Below the pieces are notes generated by a model. It saw nothing but the letters and a program-made list of their open reading frames with translations. It made no database searches and was not told the DNA's origin. From CAZNMF01 sp035547155 (GTDB lineage Bacteria; Acidobacteriota; Vicinamibacteria; Vicinamibacterales; SCN-69-37): DNA of 15,583 bases. The DNA lies in contig DASZVJ010000071.1 of the NCBI GenBank assembly GCA_035547155.1, positions 1-15,583 on the forward strand, given 5' to 3'. Of the stretch, positions 1-6,027 are shown in pieces. Position 1 is the first letter of the stretch; each line of letters starts with the position of its first letter. The translations under genes were made by a program, and so were the position numbers.

Positions 1-149
1 CCGTCGCCGAGCGCCGCGGCATCGGCTGGATCGCGTTCACCAACGACCGGGCGTTCGCCGACGCCGCGCGCGGCGAACGCCGGACGCTCGACGTCCACAC
101 CGGCACGCTCGCGAAGCCGCGCTGGTGGCAGATGCATCGAAACATTTGA
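1..149 (+). CDS. 3' end of an unrecognised protein-coding gene (partial)
   Basis: An open frame enters from the left edge (complete codons from base 3) and ends at TGA 147-149, giving 48 C-terminal residues. The codons carry G or C in the third position almost without exception until the last few, which is the coding pattern of the neighbouring genes, so this is a true gene end rather than chance. The tail has a Gly-Trp-Ile-Ala-Phe stretch, a basic/acidic middle and ends KPRWWQMHRNI. No motif lets me assign a family. The stop lies 120 bases before the HAD phosphatase start on the same strand, with a repeat tract between, so a shared operon is doubtful. Confidence 0.6.
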   Translation, partial: VAERRGIGWIAFTNDRAFADAARGERRTLDVHTGTLAKPRWWQMHRNI

Positions 150-173
150 TCATCGGGACATCGGATCATCGGG
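148..173. repeat. Two direct copies of GATCATCGGG
   Basis: The ten-mer GATCATCGGG occurs at 148-157 and 164-173, and shortened CATCGG variants lie between and after. It starts inside the stop codon of the upstream gene and leads straight into the GAACC tract. It looks like low-complexity intergenic repeat material; no function is evident. Confidence 0.6.
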
Positions 174-184
174 CATCGGCACGC

Positions 185-249
185 GAACCCAGAACCTCGG
201 AACCGTCGAACCCGAACCCCAGAACCGAGAACCCCAGAACCCTAGAACC
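185..249. repeat. Degenerate GAACC tract, nine units
   Basis: The pentamer GAACC occurs nine times in 65 bases, with 1-3 bases between copies (mostly CA, CTA or TC variants), giving a 6-8 base periodicity. It fills nearly all the space between the stop of the left-edge gene and the HAD phosphatase start. It reads as a decayed microsatellite-like array. It does not resemble a CRISPR array, since units and spacers are far too short. Confidence 0.75.
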
Positions 250-269
250 GCATAGCTGGAGCGCCTTTC

Positions 270-974
270 GTGAAAAAGACCCTCGTTTTATTCGACATCG
301 ACGGCACGTTGCTTCTGACGCTGGGCGCGGGCGTGCGCGGGATGAATACGGCGTTTGGCCGATTGCACGGCCGCTCCGACGCGCTCGATGGCTTGGCGAT
401 CGCCGGGCGTACGGACCGGTCGATCGTTGGTGACGCGTTCGCGCGGATTGACGTCGACGCGACGCCGGAGCGGATCGCCACGCTGCGTGACGCGTACTTC
501 GAGGATCTGCGCGTCGAGCTCGCGAACACGGCCGGAGAGCGCTTCGGTGTGCTGCCCGGCGTCCTCGCTGCGATCGATGCGCTGGATCGGCGCGACGATG
601 TCGCGGTGGGGCTGTTGACGGGGAACTTCGTGGGTGGAGCGGAGATCAAGCTGGGACGGTTCGATCTCTGGCGGCGCTTCGAGTTCGGCGCATTCGGCGA
701 CGATCATCTCGATCGCCGCGATCTCGTGCCGGTCGCGCGCGCGGCCGCCGCCGCCCGCGGCATCGACCCCGGGGCGATCGTCGTCATCGGCGACACGCCG
801 CTCGACATCGACTGCGCGCATGCGCACGGTGCCGCGGCAGTCGCGGTCGCGACCGGGCCTTACCGGACGGACGAGCTCCGTCCCGCCGATCTCGTTGTCG
901 AGACGCTCGAGGCGCTGTCGCCGGACTGGCTGTCGAAGGTGATCGTGAAGCGGGACGGCCGAGCGAGGAGCTGA
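270..974 (+). CDS. HAD-superfamily phosphatase, phosphoglycolate-phosphatase-like
   Basis: This 234-residue cytosolic protein has all four HAD motifs in order. Motif I is FDIDGT, with nucleophile D9 and acid/base D11. Motif II is LLTGN with T117. Motif III is the lysine in EIKLGRF (K127). Motif IV is VIGDTPLDID with D175 and D179 as Mg ligands. The insertion between motifs I and II (about residues 15-95) is a helical C1-type cap, as in phosphoglycolate phosphatase and related beta-phosphoglucomutase-like enzymes. The family removes phosphate from small metabolites through an aspartyl-phosphate intermediate; the substrate cannot be read from sequence. The start is GTG at 270, chosen because FDIDGT should lie within about 10 residues of the N terminus; only a weak GGAG-like ribosome site precedes it. 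It converges on the cold-shock gene. Confidence 0.88.
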   Translation: MKKTLVLFDIDGTLLLTLGAGVRGMNTAFGRLHGRSDALDGLAIAGRTDRSIVGDAFARIDVDATPERIATLRDAYFEDLRVELANTAGERFGVLPGVLAAIDALDRRDDVAVGLLTGNFVGGAEIKLGRFDLWRRFEFGAFGDDHLDRRDLVPVARAAAAARGIDPGAIVVIGDTPLDIDCAHAHGAAAVAVATGPYRTDELRPADLVVETLEALSPDWLSKVIVKRDGRARS

Positions 975-1046
975 GGGCACTGCCTCTGCGGCGCGGCGAC
1001 GACCGGGGAGCGGATCGTGAACGCGCCTGGTACGTGGTGCCGTGCG

Positions 1047-1253
1047 TCAGTTGTCGAGCAGTCTGACGTCGGCGGCCCTCGGGCCTTTCGGCGACTCTTC
1101 CACCGCGAACTCGACGCGTTGGCCTTCGCGCAGCAGCTCGAAGACCGCGCCGCGCACGGCGGACCGGTGGAAGAAGTGCTCGACGCCGCTTTCGTCCCGA
1201 ATGAACCCGAACCCTTTGTCGATCAGCAGACGTGCAATCGTGCCGTGGGGCAT
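1047..1253 (-). CDS. Cold-shock-domain protein (CspA family)
   Basis: At 68 residues this is a stand-alone cold-shock domain, a five-stranded OB-fold barrel that binds single-stranded RNA or DNA and melts mRNA structure. The RNP1 motif is KGFGFI (residues 13-18) and RNP2 is represented by VEHFFH (24-29), followed by the usual S-A-V. It differs from E. coli CspA in lacking the KWFN aromatic element before RNP1 (here ARLLID), so one stacking aromatic is missing. The ATG is preceded by an AAAGGA ribosome site and a strong promoter lies about 60 bases upstream. It is probably monocistronic: the HAD gene converges from the other side and the tRNA promoter points away. Confidence 0.92.
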   Translation of the reverse strand: MPHGTIARLLIDKGFGFIRDESGVEHFFHRSAVRGAVFELLREGQRVEFAVEESPKGPRAADVRLLDN

Positions 1254-1313
1254 GATTGTTCCTTTGACGAGAGGCCGAAGCCTCGGACCAATGAGAGGGC
1301 GAAACCGAAGGCC

Positions 1314-1342
1314 AGTCTAGGCAGGGAGTCCGGGCAAGTCAA
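1314..1342 (-). promoter_or_regulatory. Sigma70-type promoter of the cold-shock gene
   Basis: On the minus strand, TTGACT (1337-1342) and TAGACT (1314-1319) are separated by exactly 17 bases. Transcription would start near 1307, giving a leader of about 54 bases before the ATG. CspA-type genes are often controlled through such leaders, but I see no specific cold-box motif here. Confidence 0.7.
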
Positions 1343-1380
1343 GGCAAGGCCGCCGACCGCGCTCGCACAGGCGTGCGATT

Positions 1381-1409
1381 TTGACGCCGTTTCTCCGGCA
1401 GCCTATAAT
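1381..1409 (+). promoter_or_regulatory. Sigma70-type promoter of the tRNA-Ala gene
   Basis: TTGACG (1381-1386) and a perfect TATAAT (1404-1409) are 17 bases apart. The predicted start near 1416 lies about 17 bases before the tRNA 5' end, which fits a short RNase P-removed leader. It is divergent from the cold-shock promoter; the two -35 boxes are 38 bases apart, so a single regulator could affect both. Confidence 0.85.
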
Positions 1410-1432
1410 GCACTGTTCTCGCGTCGCCGCGT

Positions 1433-1508
1433 GGGCCAGTAGCGCAGTTGGGAGCGCGCATGAATGGCATTCATGAGGTCACGGGTTCGACTCCCGTCTG
1501 GTCCACCA
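1433..1508 (+). tRNA. tRNA-Ala, anticodon GGC
   Basis: The cloverleaf is complete. The acceptor stem is GGGCCAG with CTGGTCC (1433-1439 and 1498-1504), the D stem GCGC/GCGC, the anticodon stem CATGA/TCATG with loop ATGGCAT, and the T stem ACGGG/CCCGT with loop TTCGACT. The discriminator is A1505 and CCA is encoded at 1506-1508. The anticodon GGC reads GCC/GCU alanine codons, and the third acceptor pair is G-U, the classic G3-U70 identity element of alanine tRNA. A strong promoter lies just upstream. The 3' terminal A is also the first base of the long hairpin that follows. Confidence 0.96.
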
Positions 1509-1558
1509 ACCTTCGCTCGGCTTCGCCGAGCTTCGGCTCGGCAAGCCGAGTGAAGGTT
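1508..1558 (+). repeat. Long hairpin abutting the tRNA 3' end, UUCG-capped
   Basis: The arms 1508-1523 (AACCTTCGCTCGGCTT) and 1543-1558 (AAGCCGAGTGAAGGTT) pair over 16 positions, with one G-U pair in RNA. Inside, GCCGAGC (1525-1531) pairs with GCTCGGC (1536-1542) around a TTCG loop. The result is an almost continuous 23-pair stem with one bulged C and a C(UUCG)G tetraloop. It has no T-run, so it is not a textbook terminator. It could mark the tRNA 3' end for processing, slow transcription, or be a mobile REP-like palindrome. Confidence 0.85.
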
Positions 1559-1631
1559 GTCGCGCCGAAGCCGCATAGCGGCGTAGGCGGGGCGGCTCGG
1601 CAAGCCGAGCGAAGATTGCAGAAACTGCAAT
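1535..1631 (+). repeat. Palindrome cluster with a 25-base direct repeat
   Basis: The self-complementary unit GGCTCGGCAAGCCGAG occurs identically at 1535-1550 and 1594-1609. The match continues through the next nine bases with two changes, so the repeat is 25 bases with 23 identical, at 59-base spacing. Two more hairpins lie here: GCCGC/GCGGC around ATA (1570-1582) and ATTGCAG/CTGCAAT around AAA (1615-1631). The cluster fills the space between tRNA-Ala and the GIY-YIG gene. It resembles REP/BIME-type palindromic repeats. The rest of the gap, 1632-1708, shows nothing I recognise. Confidence 0.8.
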
Positions 1632-1708
1632 TCCCCCGCTGACGCCACCACCTCTCATTCGTAATCTGCACGCCGTTGACTGGCATTGGCCTTGCGCTTC
1701 AGAAGCGC

Positions 1709-1966
1709 ATGCCACAGCCAAAGTGCCTCGTTTACGTTCTCAAGAGCGCCCACCAGCCGCTACATTTCTACGTGGGCGTCACCGCCGCCGTCCGCGAGCG
1801 TCTCGCCGATCACAATGCCGGCCGCTGCCCGCACACGGCCAGATATCGTCCTTGGTCGCTGCACGTCAGCATCGAGTTCTCTGCTGAACAGACGGCGCTC
1901 CGGTTCGAACGGTACTTGAAGTCCGGCTCCGGCCGCGCGTTTGCCAAAAGGCATTTCGAGAATTGA
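1709..1966 (+). CDS. Small GIY-YIG nuclease-domain protein (YhbQ/UPF0213-like)
   Basis: The 85-residue protein is a minimal GIY-YIG domain: the VYV of VYVLKS (8-10) stands for GIY and YVG (21-23) for YIG. The conserved Arg-rich helix RERLADHN (29-36) and the metal-binding glutamate in RFERYLKSGSG (E67) follow. GIY-YIG domains cut DNA using one metal ion; stand-alone short forms are poorly characterised, and the UriC/YhbQ group may act on structured or single-stranded DNA. I chose ATG 1709 because the fold begins six residues later; an in-frame TTG at 1676 would add 11 residues. The gene sits directly after the tRNA-linked palindromes and ends 7 bases before the PRTase start. The KSGSGRAFAKRHF tail is, from memory, typical of the many copies in acidobacterial genomes. 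Confidence 0.85.
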   Translation: MPQPKCLVYVLKSAHQPLHFYVGVTAAVRERLADHNAGRCPHTARYRPWSLHVSIEFSAEQTALRFERYLKSGSGRAFAKRHFEN

Positions 1967-1973
1967 GCCGTTC

Positions 1974-2566
1974 ATGGCACCCAAAATCGATCCGCGCAAG
2001 TTGCGTGGGCCATGGGCGGCCGGTTACGTGCTCGAACGCCAGCACACGTTGAGGAGCGAGTTTCTCGGGCACGACTCGCACGGCCATCCCCAGTTCGCGA
2101 CGGAGCGGAGCGAGCTGGGCGAGCTGATCTTCCGGTTGAAGAACCGGAACGACGAGACCTCACTGCCGGACATTGCCGACGCCGCGGCGACTTTATTGGA
2201 AAGCAACGGCTTCGTATCGACGCCGTCGTGCCGGTGCCGCCCTCGCGCCGCCGGACCTTCCAACCGGTCCTCGAGATCGCGAAGGCCCTTGGCGAGCGCC
2301 TGTCGATTCCGGTTCTGAAGGGCGCCGTTACGAAGATCAAGGAGACTCCGCAGCTCAAGGACGTCTTCGGCTACGATGAACGCCAGAAGCTTCTGGATGG
2401 CGCGTTCTCCTTCGACCGGAAGGTCGCCGAAGGGCGCCGATTGCTCCTCGTCGATGACCTCTATCGGTCGGGCGCCACGGCTGCCCTGGTCGCGCAGGGA
2501 TTGATTGACGCTGGCGCTTCGGCGGTCTACTTTCTGGCCATCACAAAGACTCGGACCAGGGCATGA
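1974..2566 (+). pseudogene. ComF-like phosphoribosyltransferase, interrupted by a one-base frameshift
   Basis: Two overlapping frames make one protein. The first runs from ATG 1974 to about base 2189 (72 residues, including a FLGHDSHGHPQF stretch and GELIFRLKNR). The second continues one base back from GAC 2189 to TGA 2566, carrying RIDAVVPVPPS, a K-E-T-P-Q-L-K element and the PRPP-binding loop LLLVDDLYRSGAT. Restoring one base in the GCCGCGGCGA stretch (2181-2190) gives a 197-residue protein with a natural join. ComF-type PRTases resemble enzymes that transfer phosphoribosyl groups to or from bases, but most have no defined substrate. No slippery heptamer is visible at the junction, so a lesion or sequencing error is likelier than programmed frameshifting. 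The stop overlaps the SLOG gene start (ATGA). Confidence 0.8.
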
Positions 2567-3099
2567 CGAAGGTCTTCATCGCCGGCTCGCGCCAAATCAC
2601 CCGGCTCCCTGCCGAGGTGAAGAGCCGCGTCGACACGATGATCGACAAAGGCTTCCAGATCCTCGTTGGCGACGCCAACGGCGCGGACAAAGCGGTCCAG
2701 TCGTACCTGGCCGAGAAGGCGTACCCGAACGTCCTCGTGCACTGCATGGAAGGCCACTGCCGGAACAACGTCGGCCACTGGCCCACGCACGAGGTGCCGG
2801 CCCCGAAGGGCGCCCGAGGTTTCGACTTCTATTCGGCCAAAGACCGCGTCATGGCCGACGCCGCCGAGTACGGCCTGATGCTGTGGGACGGCAAGAGCAA
2901 GGGCACGATCAACAACGTCGTGAATCTCTCCCGAGAAGGCAAGCCGGTGGTCGTGTACGTCGCGCCGAAGAAGCGGTTCCTCACCGTGAAGGCGTTCAAC
3001 GACCTGCGCGGCGTTCTCGCTCAGGGCGAGACCGAGAGCGTCGAGCGCGTCATGAGTACGCTTCATCTCGAAGACCTGCGGCATCGCATCGCGGGGTAG
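2563..3099 (+). CDS. SLOG-fold (DprA/YspA-like) nucleotide-binding protein
   Basis: This 178-residue protein has a Rossmann-like SLOG pattern: VFIAGSR at the N terminus (GSR 8-10), the glycine loop GDANGAD (36-42), and a later KDRVMADAAEYGLMLWDGKSKGT region (about 93-115), where SLOG proteins carry an Asp/Gly-rich nucleotide contact. A Cys/His-containing insert (CMEGHCRNNVGHW, about 61-73) separates the halves, and a helical tail (about 140-178) follows. SLOG domains bind NAD- or nucleotide-derived ligands and occur in DprA, LOG cytokinin-activating hydrolases and proposed anti-phage sensors; the ligand here is unknown. The ATG overlaps the PRTase stop by four bases, a sign of translational coupling, so both probably act on or sense the same nucleotide-type metabolite. 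Confidence 0.8.
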   Translation: MTKVFIAGSRQITRLPAEVKSRVDTMIDKGFQILVGDANGADKAVQSYLAEKAYPNVLVHCMEGHCRNNVGHWPTHEVPAPKGARGFDFYSAKDRVMADAAEYGLMLWDGKSKGTINNVVNLSREGKPVVVYVAPKKRFLTVKAFNDLRGVLAQGETESVERVMSTLHLEDLRHRIAG

Positions 3100-3169
3100 C
3101 CGGGCGGCGCACGGCCTCCATGCGCCTGCGGAGGGTCGGACGCCATCCGAAATTCAGGAGGGCGCGCCA

Positions 3170-5599
3170 TCACTCGTCCCTGAGGGCGTGCACGGGCTCG
3201 ATCCGCGATGCGCGCCGGGCGGGTATCGTGCCTGCAACGAGCGCGGTAGCGGTCAGCACTGCGATCGGTACGGCCAGCGCTGCAGGATCGAACGTTGAGA
3301 CACCGACGAAGAGAAAGCCGGCAACGTGCGCGAGCGGCACAGCGAGCGCAACACCCGCGACCAGGCCCGCGATGGCCAGACGCACCGACTGGCCGAGCAC
3401 CATCCGTACGATATCGGCCGGCCGCGCGCCAAGTGCGAGGCGCACGCCGATCTCGCGCCGGCGAAGCAGCACTGCGTACGACATCACTGCGTACACGCCG
3501 GCCGCGGCGAGTAGAAGCGCGACGAGGCCCAGGCCACCAGCCGACACCGCGAGGTAGCGGATCGGGTCGACGCTGCGCCCGAAGGCGGTCTCGCCCACAA
3601 CCGGATCCGCCCACGGCAGTTGCGGCGCGATGGCTGCGAGGGCACGGCGAACATCCTGCACCATGGCAGCCGGCTCGGCCGTCCGCATCACGATCGACAG
3701 TGCTGGCGGAGGCACGGCAGGCATGACGAAGTACACGGCCGCGGCGCTCTGATGATCCGGAGGCACAGGCGTGTCCTCGACGACCCCGACGATGTGCACC
3801 AGTTGAGGCGTATCCGCTCGAGTGGCGCGAAGACGGAACGACCGGCCAAGCGCGAACTGCAGATCGCCTGGGTCGATCGCGGCACGGACGCCGCCGGCCA
3901 ACAGGCTGTCGGCGAGGCGTCGGTTGACGACGACGGCAGCCGGCCCATCGCCGGCCACCGGCCGCCGGCCGACGAGTGGAGACAGGTTCATGGTGTCGAA
4001 CCATGTGGACGTCACGAATCGCGCGATCGCAGGGCGGTCGCGATCGCTGTCGAGGTCCTGATAGAGCATCGGCTGGCGGCTTGCGGCCGCAGTGCTTCGA
4101 ATGCGGCTGTCAGCCGCCAGACCGGTCATCACGCTCTGAAGGAACGACGCGCGCGCGGCGTCCGCCAGTCCGGCGTCACTCAGGTTCAGATCGACCACGA
4201 GCAGTTCGCGCATGACAGGCGGCGCGCCGGTGTACATCGACTGGAGCGATCGCGCAAAAAGGGCTCCGACGATCAGCAGCACCAGCGACAACGCGACCTG
4301 AAGCGCGACGAGTCCGCGACGGAGGCGCGAGTGCACGAGCGCTCCCGCGGGCGCGCCCGGCTGTTGGCCGGCGCCAATCGTCCGACGCACGCTCAGCCAC
4401 GCCGGCGCGAGGCCGGTCAACGCGACGACCGCAAATGCCAGAACCGAGACGAAGAGCAACACCTGCCCGTCGATGGCCGGCGACAGCGGCACGAAGCGCT
4501 CGACCGCACGCAACACGGCAGCCGTACCGGCGACGCCGGCCAGGCAGGCCACGGCTGCCAGTGCAACCGCCTCCATCGTCAGGAGCCTGACGATGGAGGC
4601 GCGCGAGGCGCCGAGCGACAACCGGATGGCAACCTCGCGCGCGCGTGCGGTGGCACGGGCCAGCTGCAGATTGGCGACATTGGCGCAGCCAATCATCAAT
4701 ACCGTGAGCGGCACAAAGAAGAAGAGCGCGAGCATAATCGCGACATCGGTCGGTGTCTCGGCGGGAGCCTCAAGCGGTGACGTGACGGCGTGCCGTGCGA
4801 GCGACGGCGTGCCACGCACGATGCCGGACGCGGCAGAGGTCACTGCGGCGGCCACCGACGCCGCCCTGCGTGCATCGGTCACACGCGCGATCATCACGTG
4901 CCACGGCGCGTCCACATCCGGCGCACCCGGCCAGCCGGCCGCGGCCGACAAGGGCAGCCAGAACTGCAGGCGGCTGCCCGCGGCCGTCCCCAGTTCCGAC
5001 AGCTCGATGCCACCGAACCGTTCGCGTGCAATGCCCACGACAGTGAACGGGCGCCCGCCGATCGTGATGGACTGGCCAATCGCGTCCGATCGCGCGGCTA
5101 GCCGGTTGCGCCAGAACGCATGGCTGACGACCACGACTGGCTCTGCGCCCGGCCGGTCATCGGCGTCGTCGAGCACGCGGCCTGGCGCGGCGGACGTGGC
5201 GAGCAATCGGAAGTAGTTGCCGCTGACGAATGCAGCGGTGGCCCTGACCGTGGCGCCGTCGACCACGGTCGTCACGCCGAGCGTGGCTTCGGACGCCAGC
5301 TCGGCGCCGACCTGCGGAGACTCGCGGATGTGCGCGACCTCGCGCGTGCTCGCCGACTCCGGCATGGCGCCCGGCTGTTCCGTGGCCAGCAGCACGCGGA
5401 CGAACTGTCCTCGACTGTCGACGCCCGGAAGCGGCCGCGAGAACAAAGCGTTGACGATGGAGTAGACGCTGGCCGACGCGGTGATGCCCACGCCGAGGCA
5501 CGCGATCGCCGCGAGCACGTGGCCCGGCGAGCGACGAAGTGTACGCAGGCCGTACCGCGCGTCCGACAGCCAGCCGATGAACCGTGACGATTCGCGCAT
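3170..5599 (-). CDS. MacB/FtsX-family ADOP-type permease without ATPase
   Basis: The 809-residue integral membrane protein has the duplicated MacB/FtsX layout. The first membrane span (about 28-52) is followed by a periplasmic MacB-type domain, three spans, another single span starting the second half, a second periplasmic domain, and a final three spans ending in PARRASRIEPVHALRDE, the usual permease terminus. No ATP-binding cassette is fused, and no ABC ATPase gene lies next to it. This matches acidobacterial 'duplicated orphan permeases', presumed to work with an ATPase encoded elsewhere in export or envelope mechanotransmission; the substrate is unknown. I start at 5599 because a GGGAGGA ribosome site lies just upstream; the frame stays open to 5713 but the extra 38 residues look non-coding. 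Confidence 0.88.
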   Translation of the reverse strand: MRESSRFIGWLSDARYGLRTLRRSPGHVLAAIACLGVGITASASVYSIVNALFSRPLPGVDSRGQFVRVLLATEQPGAMPESASTREVAHIRESPQVGAELASEATLGVTTVVDGATVRATAAFVSGNYFRLLATSAAPGRVLDDADDRPGAEPVVVVSHAFWRNRLAARSDAIGQSITIGGRPFTVVGIARERFGGIELSELGTAAGSRLQFWLPLSAAAGWPGAPDVDAPWHVMIARVTDARRAASVAAAVTSAASGIVRGTPSLARHAVTSPLEAPAETPTDVAIMLALFFFVPLTVLMIGCANVANLQLARATARAREVAIRLSLGASRASIVRLLTMEAVALAAVACLAGVAGTAAVLRAVERFVPLSPAIDGQVLLFVSVLAFAVVALTGLAPAWLSVRRTIGAGQQPGAPAGALVHSRLRRGLVALQVALSLVLLIVGALFARSLQSMYTGAPPVMRELLVVDLNLSDAGLADAARASFLQSVMTGLAADSRIRSTAAASRQPMLYQDLDSDRDRPAIARFVTSTWFDTMNLSPLVGRRPVAGDGPAAVVVNRRLADSLLAGGVRAAIDPGDLQFALGRSFRLRATRADTPQLVHIVGVVEDTPVPPDHQSAAAVYFVMPAVPPPALSIVMRTAEPAAMVQDVRRALAAIAPQLPWADPVVGETAFGRSVDPIRYLAVSAGGLGLVALLLAAAGVYAVMSYAVLLRRREIGVRLALGARPADIVRMVLGQSVRLAIAGLVAGVALAVPLAHVAGFLFVGVSTFDPAALAVPIAVLTATALVAGTIPARRASRIEPVHALRDE

Positions 5600-5604
5600 G
5601 ACGA

Positions 5605-5611
5605 TCCTCCC
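5605..5611 (-). promoter_or_regulatory. Strong ribosome binding site fixing the ADOP start
   Basis: GGGAGGA on the minus strand lies five bases before ATG 5599. It decides between this start and the longer open frame reaching 5713. Confidence 0.8.
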
Positions 5612-5709
5612 GTGTGGTCTCGAGGCTTCCTGGGCTCGCGATTCTGACGAACATTCGGTTGTCCTGGACGCGTGACGTGAGCCGGCCTGCGCCCTGCGTC
5701 TGGACGCGA

Positions 5710-6027
5710 TCACGCGACCTTGCGTGACTTCCGAGCCTTGACCACGAGTCGCACACCGATTCCCAGCCGGGCGAGCATGTCGATCAGGCTGTCCGTGCTG
5801 AACAGATCGATGCGCCCGCGCAGGAGGTCGCTCACCCGAGGCTGCGTGACCCGCAGCACCTTGGCGACCTCGGCCTGCTTGAGCCCGCCCGCCGCAATCG
5901 CCTTCTGCAATTGAATCAGGAGGTCAGCTCGGATCAGGAGATGCTCGGCCTCCTCCTCCGAGAATCCGAGGTCTCGGAACACGTTCCCCGTGGACGGAGT
6001 GACCTTAGGCGTCTCGTTTCTTGCCAT
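5710..6027 (-). CDS. HigA-type antitoxin, XRE-like helix-turn-helix
   Basis: At 105 residues this is the usual size of HTH_37-type antitoxins paired with Gp49/HigB-like toxins. After a short polar N terminus (MARNETPK), the GFSEEEAEHLL segment precedes the helix-turn-helix, which runs through LKQAEVAKVLRVTQPRVSDLLRG (about 49-71). The C terminus ends in a basic KARKSRK tail. It would bind the toxin and the operator upstream of the toxin gene, repressing the pair. I use ATG 6027: a GAGG site lies about 8 bases upstream and the N terminus then matches the family. The start lies inside the end of the toxin gene (23-base overlap). The frame is intact, in contrast to the toxin. Confidence 0.85.
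   Translation of the reverse strand: MARNETPKVTPSTGNVFRDLGFSEEEAEHLLIRADLLIQLQKAIAAGGLKQAEVAKVLRVTQPRVSDLLRGRIDLFSTDSLIDMLARLGIGVRLVVKARKSRKVA

Noticed and set aside
185..249. CRISPR array
   Set aside because: The repeated unit is five bases with 1-3 base gaps; no 25-40 base repeats or spacers and no cas genes are present.
1508..1558. Rho-independent terminator after the tRNA
   Set aside because: The stem is excellent but is followed by TGTCGCGCC with no T-run, and the stem begins on the tRNA's own last base. Kept as a hairpin of unknown role.
1403..1721. Minus-strand open frames opposite tRNA-Ala, including peptides such as GPDGSRTRDL and TRRESNP
   Set aside because: These are reverse-strand translations of a tRNA gene, a well-known source of spurious annotated proteins. 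The tRNA fold and promoter explain the sequence fully.
2189..2212. Programmed -1 frameshifting in the PRTase gene
   Set aside because: The shift needed is -1, but no X-XXY-YYZ slippery heptamer in the right register is present and no following pseudoknot-like structure is evident.
3620..4780. Plus-strand open frame of 386 codons inside the permease region
   Set aside because: It is the antisense shadow of the FtsX/MacB permease, with Arg/His-rich composition and no recognisable motif, while the minus-strand product has clear domains.
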